DNA of 38,046 nucleotides, from the NCBI GenBank assembly GCA_013822005.1, contig PNJT01000004.1, forward strand, positions 1 to 38,046, read 5' to 3'. Positions 24,039 through 32,615 of this stretch are shown here, one piece after another. The position numbers and the translations under genes are program-made. This DNA comes from Novosphingobium sp. GTDB taxonomy: Bacteria; Pseudomonadota; Alphaproteobacteria; Sphingomonadales; Sphingomonadaceae. How positions within the stretch are numbered: the stretch's first letter is position 1; the number at the start of each line of letters is the position of its first letter. The notes beneath the pieces are model-generated. The model made no database searches. It had not been told where the DNA came from and saw only the letters and a program-made list of their open reading frames with translations.

Positions 24039-24928
24039 CCCGTTTCACGATTGCCGCCGCGCAATATCCGATCGAGCAGTTGGAAAGCTGGTCGGCGTAT
24101 GAGGCCAAGCTGACTCGCTGGATCGAGGAGGCGGCCAGGGGCGGGGTTAGCCTGGCTGTGTTCCCCGAATATGGAGCGATGGAGCTGGCGGCGCTCGATG
24201 CGACAACGATGGGCCACTTGAGTGCCTGTTTGGGTACGCTGGCCGGTCGCTTGAGTGACATCGATGCACTGCACCAGGACCTCGCGGTGAAGCACGGGAT
24301 GCACGTGCTCGCGGCCTCGGTTCCTGCCGCAATTCCAGGTGGCTTCGTCAACCGCGCGCGGCTGTTCGCGCCCGGCGGCAAAGTGGGCGTGCAGGACAAG
24401 CTGGTGATGACCCGGTTTGAGCGCGAGGAGTGGTTCATCTCGGCCTCCGGCCCATTGCGACTGTTTGAGACTTCGCTTGGCAAGATCGGGATAAACATCT
24501 GCTACGACAGCGAATTTCCCCTGCTTGCCCGCGCCCAGGTGGAGGCCGGGATGGAGCTTTTGCTGGTCCCCAGCTGTACTGACAGCGAGCATGGCTATTG
24601 GCGCGTGCGCCTCGGCGCACAGGCCCGCGCGCTGGAGGGGCAATGCTATGCCGTCCAGTCGCCCACCGTCGGAAGCGCCGACTGGAACCCGGCGGTGGAC
24701 GTCAACCGCGGCGCTGCCGGGGTCTTCGGCCCACCCGACCGCGGCATGCCAGCCAATGGCGTGGTGGCGCTGGGCGAAATGGACAAGGGCCAGTGGCTCT
24801 TTGCCGATGTCGACCTGGCCAAAGTGGCCGAACTGCGCGCCGATGGCGGGGTGCTCAATGCGCGCCACTGGGCCGAGCAACCCGGCGCCGTGCGCTTGCC
24901 CCCGGTCGAGGTAGTGGACTTGCGCTAA
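24035..24928 (+). CDS. Carbon-nitrogen hydrolase (nitrilase superfamily)
   Basis: This 297-residue cytosolic enzyme carries the nitrilase-fold catalytic triad: Glu45 in VFPEYG, Lys122 in QDKLVMTRFE and Cys156 in NICYDSEFP. Length is normal for single-domain amidases and N-carbamoyl hydrolases of the superfamily, which cleave amide or nitrile C-N bonds through a thioester. MTRFERE after the Lys and the YDSEFP block recall the branch often found with GNAT proteins; substrate unknown. ATGA overlap with the GNAT gene implies coupled translation. The stop is 21 bases before the DacB-like frame. Confidence 0.88.
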   Translation: MTRFTIAAAQYPIEQLESWSAYEAKLTRWIEEAARGGVSLAVFPEYGAMELAALDATTMGHLSACLGTLAGRLSDIDALHQDLAVKHGMHVLAASVPAAIPGGFVNRARLFAPGGKVGVQDKLVMTRFEREEWFISASGPLRLFETSLGKIGINICYDSEFPLLARAQVEAGMELLLVPSCTDSEHGYWRVRLGAQARALEGQCYAVQSPTVGSADWNPAVDVNRGAAGVFGPPDRGMPANGVVALGEMDKGQWLFADVDLAKVAELRADGGVLNARHWAEQPGAVRLPPVEVVDLR

Positions 24929-24949
24929 AGCCTTGGGCAACATGGCGCG

Positions 24950-26422
24950 ATGCTGAGATACTTCGCCCCGCTCGCCCTGCTGCTTGCCGCCCCGGCGCTC
25001 GCCCAAACGCCCCCGCCAGCTGCGCAGCAACAGGTGGTTGAGGCCGAGCTGGCCAAAGCCCCCAAGGGCACGCGGTTTGGCCTGCTGGTGGTCGATGATG
25101 CCGGGAACGTGGTGGTCGCGATCAATCCGGATCAGCGCTTCATCCCGGCCTCCAACACCAAGATGTTCACCACCGCCGCCGCCTATGCCTTGCTGCCGGG
25201 GATGGATCAGCCGGATGCCGTGGGCGGCACGCGGGTGGTGCTGGCACCGGGCAAGCGCAAGGGCGCACCCAATGCGGTGCTGGTCGGGCGCGGCGATGCG
25301 CGGATGTCGGCCGCGCCTGACTGCAAGGTTGATTGCCTGGCGACGCTTGCCGATGCTGTCGCGGCGAAGACCAAAGTGGTCGGCGATGTGGTGGGTGATG
25401 CCAGCTGGTTTCCCGACCAGCGCTGGAGCCCAGGGATGAGCTGGAACAATTTCGGCTCCAACGATGCCACCGCAATGTCCGCGCTGAGCCTCGACAGCAA
25501 TGAGCTGACGGTCAGGGCCACGCCCGGACCAGTGGGCAAGCCGCCGCTGCTCGTGGTGCCACCCTATGTCACGATTGAGAACCGCGCGGTCACGATCCCG
25601 GCCGGGGGGAAGGGACGGCTGGTGCTGGAGCACACGGTCAACTCGCGCAGCTACCGGCTCTACGGCGAAATCGCTGCCGACGCTGGCGAATGGCGTGACC
25701 GGATCGGGATCGACGATCCGGCACACTTTGTCGCCTGGACTTTTGCCGGGATGCTCAGGGCGCGGGGGGTCAAAGTGACCGGCACTGTGCGCGGATCGTA
25801 CCGCCCGGTGGAGTTGGTGGACGACCCCGATTATCGCCAGAAAGCGGGCATCGCTGCTGCCTGGGATCAGGTTGACGCCCCGCCGCTGGCCGCACTCCAG
25901 CCGCCTCCGCTGGCCGCAAGTGTGGTGGTGATCAACAAGGACAGCAACAACCACAACGCCGATGCTGCTGCGCCGGGTGGCGAGGCATGACAGCGGCAGC
26001 GGTCGCTCGACGATGGCCTGGCCGATCAGCGGGACTTGCTTGAGAAGGCCGGTATTCCCCGCGCCGGTTTTGACTTCTCCGACGGCAGCGGCATGTCCAC
26101 CTACAACCGCGTCAGTCCGCGCGCTGGTGTTGCCTTGCTGCGCTGGATCGATAGCCAGCCCTGGGGCAAGGCCTGGTATGCCTCGTTGCCGGTGGCCGGG
26201 GTGGACGGCACGCTGAGGCACCGCTTCATCGGCTCGCCGCTGGCAAGCAATCTCATCGCCAAGACCGGCACGCTTAACGCTACCTATGCGCTGTCGGGCA
26301 CGTTCCGCGCGGCCAGCGGCAAGCGGCTGACTTTTTCGTTCTTCGCCAATGATGTGCCCAATGGCGCGCCTGCGATCCCGGCGATGGAGGCGGTGCTGCT
26401 GGCGCTCTATGCCGCCAACTGA
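24950..26422 (+). pseudogene. dacB: DacB-type D-alanyl-D-alanine carboxypeptidase, broken by two frameshifts
   Basis: The first part (24950-25990) encodes a signal peptide (LLLAAPALAQ) and a penicillin-binding protein 4 / peptidase S13 body with the active-site SNTK at residues 68-71 and the S-N-N motif at 25943-25951. Right after NKDSNNHNAD the frame is lost. The expected continuation MLLRRVARHDSGSGR is in the +1 frame from 25962, and RSLDDGLADQRDLLEKAG returns to the original frame near 26003; the KTG motif follows at 26261-26269. Read straight through, a TGA at 25988 stops the protein. The changes fit a 2-base loss in a GAGATG-like site and a 1- or 4-base loss in a CGCT repeat. An intact enzyme would trim periplasmic peptidoglycan. 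Sequencing error is an alternative to real inactivation. Confidence 0.75.
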
Positions 26423-26585
26423 CCAGCTTGTTGCCCTGCCACAACAGATTCGGACCGAGCTTGCCAATTCCGTCTCCATTCGGGATCTTTTTTTCTGCTC
26501 CCTCTGGCTTTGGCGGACGCACTTGATAGTCTTGCGGGATGAATCGGTGTTCAGCAGCGGTTCGGGGCAATCTTTGGGGGTAACC

Positions 26586-29500
26586 ATGACTCTTCGCACG
26601 CTTGCGCGCGGCATTCTTGCCAGCTCGGTTTCGCTTGTCGCTTTCGCTTCGCCCGCGCTGGCCCAGACGGCGTCCAGCGTGTCCAGCCCCAACGCGGCCG
26701 ACAGCGGTAAAGAGGCCGCGATCGTGGTCACCGGATCGCGGATCAAGCAGGATCCGACCAAGAGCGCGCTGCCGCTGCAGGTGATCAGCAGCGTCGATAT
26801 CGAGAAGAACGGCCTGGCCAACCCGGAACAGCTCAACATGTTCCTGACCAGCAACGGCAGCGGGGCGGATAACCTGGCCTCGAACGCCGACGTGGTCACC
26901 GGCGCGCAGCGCGGCACCAACGGGCTTTCCGCCGCCAACCTGCGCGGGCAGGGCAGCGCATCCACCCTGATCCTGCTCAACGGCCGCCGCGTGGCCGCAC
27001 ACGGGCTTTCGGGCGGCGCGGTTGACGTCAACCAGATTCCTTATGCCGTGATCGAGCGGGTCGAAATCCTGAAAGACGGCGCCTCGGCGATCTATGGCAC
27101 CGACGCGATCGGCGGGGTGATCAACTATATCACCAAGAAGAATTTCACGGGCTACAGCCTGGCCGGATCGACCGACATCACTCAGCACGGCGGCGGCAAC
27201 ATCTATCGCCTGTCCGGGCTGATGGGCATTGGCGATCTGAACGAAGACGGCATCAACGTGATGGGCGGGGTCTCCTACAGTTGGAACAAGATCCTGCGCG
27301 GCAATCAGCGCGATTTCGTCAACACCAACCAGCCATTGCGCGGGCTGTCGGTCGATACGCGCGGCACGCCGATCGCGACACTGTTCAACATTGGTGCGAA
27401 CGTGAACCAGAACCCCAATGGTTCGATACTGGCCGGGTTGACTTTGCCTTCGCCGGCAAATGCTGCCTCGAACCTTGCCGGAGGCGGGATAAACCCTCTC
27501 GATCTGCCGGGCGGCGCGGGCTGCGATACAATGGACGGCGGCATGGCTTATGACTGGGAGCTGTGGGCCAACGCGGGTGCTTACTATGCCTGCGCCTGGG
27601 ATACCGGCCGTGCGGCGGTGATCCAGCAGCCGATTGAGACCTTGACCTACTACACCAAAGCGACGGTCAACCTGGGCGGCGGGCATCAGCTATTCGCCGA
27701 AGTGACTGGGTCGGACGCGGATTCGGCCAAGAGTTTCAGCAATGCCCAGCTTACGGCCAACACCACCAACCTGCCCTGGGCCTATCCAATCAACCCGCTG
27801 ACTGCACCGACCTACAACGCGATCTACGACCAGCTTGCAGCGCTGTTCCCCGCGATCGGCGCGGTCGGGGACCGGACGATCGACGCGACGGGTCGCTATG
27901 GCCGTCCGCTGTCGGGTCGGTGGCGCTGCGTAGCTTGCGGACCGCGCGAATATGAAACCAACAGCAAGACATTGCGTGCCTATGTTGGGCTCGAAGGTCA
28001 GCTGCCGTTTGGTGGCTGGGACTATCACATCGGTGCCTCGCATTCGGAAAGCGAAACCAAGTCACGGCTTGGTTCGGGTTATTACTATCGCGGCACGTTG
28101 GACAATGACCCTGCGACACTGGCCAATGAAGCGGGAATGTCTGATTCGCGGGCTCCCATCGCCCCGGGGGCAACCACCGCAGGCTTGGTCGGGCTGATCA
28201 ACTCAGGAATCCTCAACCCGTTCTCGCTGGAGCAGAGCGCGGCGGCGATGTCCGGACTGCAAGCCATATCGGCCGAGGGAACCACGCTTTACGGCGGGCG
28301 CTACACCGTCAAGCAGATCGACGCGTCGGTTTCGGGTGCGCTATTCGACCTGCCGGGTGGCCCGCTGCAAGTGGCGCTGGGCGTCGATTGGCGGCGGGAG
28401 AGCTACAGCTTCAACGGTTCGGCGGCGGCCGCCACCAACCAGCCGGTGATCTTTCTGGCCGCGTTTGACAACGTCAACGCGCTGACCCCCAAGACCCGCA
28501 CGGTCAAGGCGGCCTATGCCGAAGTCGATCTGCCGATCCTCGATATCCTGCAAGTCACCGCAGCGCTGCGGCTTGACGATTACACCGGCTTTGGCACCAC
28601 CACCAATCCCAAGGTTTCGGCCAAGTTCACGCCGATGGACTGGCTGATGTTCCGCGGGTCCTATTCCACGGGCTTCCGCGTTCCCAGCTTCAACCAGATC
28701 TTCAACGGGGTGACTGTCAGCCCCTATTCGGGCAGCGATCTGGCCGATCCGGTGGCCTGCCCGGGCGGGGTGCCGACCAGCGCCTACCTTTCGGGCCTGC
28801 CTTGCGCGATCATCCGTCCGGAAATCGCGACCGGCGGCAATCTCAACCTTGGGCCTGAAAAGGCCAAGATGGGCAGTGTCGGCGTGGTCCTGCGGCCGCA
28901 TCCCAAATGGAGTGTCTCGGCCGACTGGTGGATGATCAACGTCGACAACACCATCGCGATCCTGACCCTGCGCCAGCTGATCGACAACGCATCGCTGTTC
29001 CAGGCCAACTTCATCCGCGATGGGTCCAACCAGATCGTGCTGATCGACCAGCGCTGGGTCAACGCCGGGGCGCGCCGCACCCAGGGGATCGAATTTGCGC
29101 TGCGCGGCGGGTGGGAGCTCAGCGGTGAGCGCAGCATCTCGGTGGGGATGGACGGCACGCTGATGCTCAAGAAGCGTGAGAAGCTGATCGACAACCCCTC
29201 GCTGCCGTTCGGGCCCAGCCAGATCGGAGTGTTCACTTTTGCCGGCGATCTGGGCCTGCGCTGGAAGCACAATGCCTGGGTGAACTATTCGACCAAAGAC
29301 TTCGACGTCCAGCTGACCCAGGTCTACCGGGCCGGCTATGCCAACCAGAAGCTGCCCGGGATTGCCAACGGCACGGTCACCCGGCCGGACTTCAACGAAC
29401 GGGTCAAGCCCTACATGATCTATAACCTGGCTGTCGGGATCACCGCGTTCAGCCCGGACTTCCGGATCAATGTGGGGATCAAGAACCTGTTCGATACCGA

Positions 29501-29615
29501 TCCGCCGTTTGCGATCACTTACGATGGCAACACCGGTGCCGGATCGAGCTGGGAACCGCGCGTGGCCGATCCGCGTGGACGCTCGTTCAACGTTGGAGTG
29601 GAAGTGCGCTTCTAG
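26586..29615 (+). CDS. TonB-dependent outer-membrane receptor
   Basis: The 1009-residue protein has a signal peptide ending ASPALAQT, a TonB-box-like EAAIVVTGSRI near residue 37, and a plug domain with LRGQGSASTLILLNGRRVA, VIERVEILKDGASAIYG and AIGGVINYITKKNF. The barrel ends with SFNVGVEVRF, with the usual terminal Phe. A pair of Cys (RCVACG) lies in the barrel near residue 460, as in several sphingomonad receptors. It imports a ligand across the outer membrane using TonB energy; the substrate is unknown because no siderophore, sugar or peptide gene adjoins. The ATG at 26586 is preceded by GGGGG. It is separated by 163 bases from the broken dacB and followed by a strong terminator. Confidence 0.92.
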   Translation: MTLRTLARGILASSVSLVAFASPALAQTASSVSSPNAADSGKEAAIVVTGSRIKQDPTKSALPLQVISSVDIEKNGLANPEQLNMFLTSNGSGADNLASNADVVTGAQRGTNGLSAANLRGQGSASTLILLNGRRVAAHGLSGGAVDVNQIPYAVIERVEILKDGASAIYGTDAIGGVINYITKKNFTGYSLAGSTDITQHGGGNIYRLSGLMGIGDLNEDGINVMGGVSYSWNKILRGNQRDFVNTNQPLRGLSVDTRGTPIATLFNIGANVNQNPNGSILAGLTLPSPANAASNLAGGGINPLDLPGGAGCDTMDGGMAYDWELWANAGAYYACAWDTGRAAVIQQPIETLTYYTKATVNLGGGHQLFAEVTGSDADSAKSFSNAQLTANTTNLPWAYPINPLTAPTYNAIYDQLAALFPAIGAVGDRTIDATGRYGRPLSGRWRCVACGPREYETNSKTLRAYVGLEGQLPFGGWDYHIGASHSESETKSRLGSGYYYRGTLDNDPATLANEAGMSDSRAPIAPGATTAGLVGLINSGILNPFSLEQSAAAMSGLQAISAEGTTLYGGRYTVKQIDASVSGALFDLPGGPLQVALGVDWRRESYSFNGSAAAATNQPVIFLAAFDNVNALTPKTRTVKAAYAEVDLPILDILQVTAALRLDDYTGFGTTTNPKVSAKFTPMDWLMFRGSYSTGFRVPSFNQIFNGVTVSPYSGSDLADPVACPGGVPTSAYLSGLPCAIIRPEIATGGNLNLGPEKAKMGSVGVVLRPHPKWSVSADWWMINVDNTIAILTLRQLIDNASLFQANFIRDGSNQIVLIDQRWVNAGARRTQGIEFALRGGWELSGERSISVGMDGTLMLKKREKLIDNPSLPFGPSQIGVFTFAGDLGLRWKHNAWVNYSTKDFDVQLTQVYRAGYANQKLPGIANGTVTRPDFNERVKPYMIYNLAVGITAFSPDFRINVGIKNLFDTDPPFAITYDGNTGAGSSWEPRVADPRGRSFNVGVEVRF

Positions 29616-29637
29616 GTCCCACTGCCAAGACCATGAG

Positions 29638-29672
29638 AAGGGACGCCCAGCACAGCTGCGGCGTCCCTTTTT
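29638..29672 (+). terminator. Intrinsic terminator after the TonB receptor gene
   Basis: AAGGGACGCC and GGCGTCCCTT form a perfect 10-bp stem around a 12-base loop, and the right arm runs directly into a TTTTT tract. It lies 22 bases after the receptor stop codon. Confidence 0.9.
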
Positions 29673-29736
29673 CATGTAAATTATTGAATGGGCGAGAGGT
29701 TGTTCGTTAACGCAGGCTTTACCATAGTTCATTAAG

Positions 29737-30081
29737 ATGTGCAGCAGGGTCGAACAACAGGCGCTTTTGCTTGCCATGAACAGTGAACCGCAATTCCAGC
29801 AGACCAGCGGCCGCCGCGCCGATCGGCGGCGCTATCGGGCTGATGTGCAGTTTCGCGCGGGAACCCGGCGCGCCAATGTGCAGGTGCAGGACATCTCTGA
29901 ACTGGGCGCCCGTATTTCGGGTGTATTCCTGGTCCGCGAGGACGACCGCTTCTATCTCAAGATCGGTTCGCTCGAGCCGATCGAAGCAAGGGTGGCCTGG
30001 GTCACCGATTTCGAGTTCGGCTGCGAATTTCTGCGTCCGCTCAACCCGGTTATCTTCGACGCAATCACCCGCTCCGCCTGA
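29737..30081 (+). CDS. PilZ-domain protein
   Basis: This 114-residue protein is a stand-alone PilZ domain: the Arg-rich loop GRRADRRRYR (residues 25-34) and the DISELGARIS motif (52-61) are the two parts of a cyclic-di-GMP site. It ends with a short beta-barrel. PilZ proteins bind c-di-GMP and act through protein contacts, often in motility, surface or envelope control. Another ATG at 29776 lacks a ribosome site; the one at 29737 has only weak AAG. The gene lies 42 bases before the cyclopropane synthase-like gene, and an opposite-strand PilZ gene flanks that on the other side. Confidence 0.82.
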   Translation: MCSRVEQQALLLAMNSEPQFQQTSGRRADRRRYRADVQFRAGTRRANVQVQDISELGARISGVFLVREDDRFYLKIGSLEPIEARVAWVTDFEFGCEFLRPLNPVIFDAITRSA

Positions 30082-30123
30082 GGCGATATTGCAGTAGGGA
30101 GGTGCCCGGTCCATATCGCGGGC

Positions 30124-31365
30124 ATGACTGCCGGTACCTCATTCAACAACGATGGCTGGTCCGCTCCGGCCGCGGATCCGCGCGGCGGTGGCGGCGTTCT
30201 GGCGCGGCTGTGGAGTGCCAGCGCGGCGCGGCTGGTCGATCGGATCGACCGGGGGCTGGTGGCCGGGACGCTGCATGCCACGCTGCCTGACGGCTCAACG
30301 CGCACGCTGGGCGGCCGCGCACCGGGGTTTGAGGCTACGGTTACCCTGCATGCCTGGCGCGGGCTGGTGCGGGTGGCAAGGGCCGGTTCGGTCGGGCTCT
30401 ACCAGGCGTGGGAAGCGGGCGAGTGGTCAAGCCCCGATCCGGTTCAGATGTTCGCGCTGTTTGTCGCCAATGCCGATGCGCTGGGTGGCCTCGCGCGGGC
30501 CCACGGCCCCTGGCGCTGGGCGGGGCGGCTGGTGCATTGGCTGCACCGCAACACCCGCCGCGGATCGCAGCGCAACATCCACGCCCATTATGACCTGGGA
30601 AATTTCTTCTACGCGGCCTGGCTCGATCCCGAGCTGGTCTATTCAAGCGCGCGCTATGCCTGCCCTGGGCAGGATCTGGCGGCGGCCCAGCAGCACAAGC
30701 TTGAGACAATCGCCAAGCGGTTGCAGGGCGCGAAGACCGTGCTCGAGATCGGCTGCGGTTGGGGCGCGCTGGCGCAGCACCTGCACGATAAGGGCATGCA
30801 GGTCACCGCGATCAGCCTGTCCGATGCCCAGCTGGACTGGGCGCGGCAGCAGCGGTCACCGGCAATCGACTTTCGCAAGCAGGATTACCGCGATGTCACC
30901 GGCCAATTCGATGCAATTGCCAGTGTCGAAATGGTCGAGGCCGTTGGCCGCGAATACTGGCCGGACTACTTTGCCTGCCTGGCGCGCTGCCTGACGAGCG
31001 GCGGGCGCGCCGCGATCCAGTACATTGCGATCCGCGAGGAACTGTTCCCGGCCTATGCCCGCAGCGCCGACTTCATCCAGTCCTACATTTTCCCCGGCGG
31101 CATGCTGGTGAGCGAGGCCGAATTCCGGCAGCTGGCGGCAGGGCACGGGCTGGACTGGCGCGATCAGCAAGACTTCGCGCTCGACTATGCCGATACGCTT
31201 GAGGCTTGGCGGGAAAAGTTCGACCGGGCGATCGCCCAAGGGTGCCTGCCGCCGCACTTCGATGCCCGGTTTCAGCGGCTCTGGCGGTTTTACCTGATGT
31301 ATTGTGAAGGCGGCTTCAGGGGCGGCGGGATCACCGTCGCGCAGGTGACTCTGGTCAAGGTCTGA
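30124..31365 (+). CDS. cfa: Cyclopropane-fatty-acyl-phospholipid synthase-like methyltransferase
   Basis: The 413-residue enzyme has the family order: N-terminal lipid-binding domain (residues 40-130), the AHYDLGN block at 154-160, the S-adenosylmethionine loop LEIGCGWG at 207-214, then FDAIASVEMVEAVG and a C-terminal GLDWRDQQDF...YADTLEAW segment with MYCEGGFRGG near the end, all typical of cyclopropane synthases. The reaction adds a methylene group from S-adenosylmethionine to unsaturated phospholipid acyl chains at the inner membrane, protecting against stress. No close ribosome site precedes the ATG (GGGAGG is 24 bases away). Family membership is strong; it might be a fatty-acid methyltransferase of related type. 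Confidence 0.88.
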   Translation: MTAGTSFNNDGWSAPAADPRGGGGVLARLWSASAARLVDRIDRGLVAGTLHATLPDGSTRTLGGRAPGFEATVTLHAWRGLVRVARAGSVGLYQAWEAGEWSSPDPVQMFALFVANADALGGLARAHGPWRWAGRLVHWLHRNTRRGSQRNIHAHYDLGNFFYAAWLDPELVYSSARYACPGQDLAAAQQHKLETIAKRLQGAKTVLEIGCGWGALAQHLHDKGMQVTAISLSDAQLDWARQQRSPAIDFRKQDYRDVTGQFDAIASVEMVEAVGREYWPDYFACLARCLTSGGRAAIQYIAIREELFPAYARSADFIQSYIFPGGMLVSEAEFRQLAAGHGLDWRDQQDFALDYADTLEAWREKFDRAIAQGCLPPHFDARFQRLWRFYLMYCEGGFRGGGITVAQVTLVKV

Positions 31366-31458
31366 ACGAGTTCCGCCCGGGCACGGCGAATCGCGTGTTA
31401 TGGGGGGTAAGGGACACGGCGGTTCGTATCCGCACCCGGGCGGATCGGGACCTTCCGG

Positions 31459-31818
31459 TCAGGCGACCGGACGGAAGGAACTGTTGGCCTGCCAGCGCGA
31501 CAGGATGTTGTCGTGGACGATCGGGCTGAGCAGCTTGTCGAAAGCACAACCGACCAGGCTGTTGTCCCACCAGACCACTTCGCTCTGCAGCGATTCGATC
31601 CCCGGCAGGGTCAGCCAGCAGACGGTACCAGGGATCATCCGGTTTACCGCCGCGCCGCAGAACCCGCTCAGCGAAAGGTCGTGGATCACGGTTTGAAAGC
31701 CCCGTCCACCGGACATCCGCAAAGTCGCCGGGATCGCCACGCGGGTGCGCGGCGCGCTGCGGTCCTCCTGCGCGGCGGAGAAATATGGGTCTTTGGTAAG
31801 CAACAGATGTTCGCTCAT
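31459..31818 (-). CDS. PilZ-domain protein (second copy)
   Basis: The 119-residue protein has a PilZ core with DRSAPRTRVAIPATL (residues 19-33; a looser form of the Arg loop) and the DLSLSGF motif near 47-53. The Arg loop is R-x-x-x-R and the DxSxxG motif is intact, so c-di-GMP binding is plausible. It is convergent with the cyclopropane synthase-like gene. Just past its stop codon an inverted repeat, TCCGGTC...GACCGGA (31454-31471), overlaps the last codons. Function beyond ligand binding is not readable. Confidence 0.8.
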   Translation of the reverse strand: MSEHLLLTKDPYFSAAQEDRSAPRTRVAIPATLRMSGGRGFQTVIHDLSLSGFCGAAVNRMIPGTVCWLTLPGIESLQSEVVWWDNSLVGCAFDKLLSPIVHDNILSRWQANSSFRPVA

Positions 31819-31901
31819 CGACGCGCCCCTCGACAGTTTGCCTTTCCGGAACCTTTCCCGGCAGGATTTGCAAAGTATCGCTGCCTGCGGTTGCCGTGCT
31901 G

Positions 31902-32615
31902 TTATGAGGGAGGGTTAACACTTTCGCGGTGCGGGCTGGCAAACTGTTCACCAAGCAGTGACAGCAAGCGTTCAGCCACCACTTCCGGCAGCTTGACCGA
32001 GGCGGGGTCTTCGCCAGGGTAAGCCTTTGCCCGCATTGCGGTTCTGGTTGCGCCGGGATCGACGATCGCGACCCGCACTTTCGACGTGTTGCGGGTTTCT
32101 TCGGCGTAGCAAGTAACCAGCACTTCGGCCGCCGCCTTGCTGGCGGCATAAGCGCCCCAATAGGCCCGCGGCGCGCCGACCACGCTGGTGGTCAGGTGCA
32201 CGAAGCGCGGATCGTCGCTGGCCTTGAGCAAGGGATCGAACCGCGCGATCAGGGCCTGCACAGCCAGCGCGTTAACGGTCAGCGCCTTGGAAAACTGGGT
32301 CTGATCGATATCGCGCACCGCAGTCAGTTCGGGCAGGACCGCGGCGCAGTGAACAAGAATGTCGAGCTTGCCCCAGCGTTCGGCCACGGCATTGGCCAGC
32401 CGGGCGATCCCGTCGCCGTCGGTCAGGTCAACCGGAGCAATCGTGGCGCTGCCGCCGGCCTGAAAGATCGATTCTTCGACCTCTTCCAGCGCCTTGGCAG
32501 TGCGCGCGGTGAGCACGACATGCGCGCCCGCTGCGGCCAGTGCCTTGGCGGTCGCCGCGCCAATTCCTGCGCTTGCGCCGGTGACCAGCGCGATCTGCCC
32601 GGAAAGCTGCGTCAT
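31902..32615 (-). CDS. Short-chain dehydrogenase/reductase
   Basis: The 237-residue enzyme is a classical SDR: nucleotide loop TGASAGIG at 12-19, VHCAAVL (the NAG-like strand) near 88-94, and the tetrad Asn115, Ser144, Tyr156 and Lys160 (YAASK). It is a soluble NAD(P)H-dependent oxidoreductase of unknown substrate. Arg38 after the second strand (TART) favours NADPH. Its start overlaps the purF stop by 4 bases (ATGA), so it is translated with purF; I recall this pairing in sphingomonads, without a known metabolic reason. Confidence 0.9.
   Translation of the reverse strand: MTQLSGQIALVTGASAGIGAATAKALAAAGAHVVLTARTAKALEEVEESIFQAGGSATIAPVDLTDGDGIARLANAVAERWGKLDILVHCAAVLPELTAVRDIDQTQFSKALTVNALAVQALIARFDPLLKASDDPRFVHLTTSVVGAPRAYWGAYAASKAAAEVLVTCYAEETRNTSKVRVAIVDPGATRTAMRAKAYPGEDPASVKLPEVVAERLLSLLGEQFASPHRESVNPPS

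Noticed and set aside
23936..27031. Minus-strand frame of about 1030 codons across the nitrilase and dacB region
   Set aside because: It is antisense to well-supported genes, and the product is His/Gly/Arg-rich without recognisable motifs.
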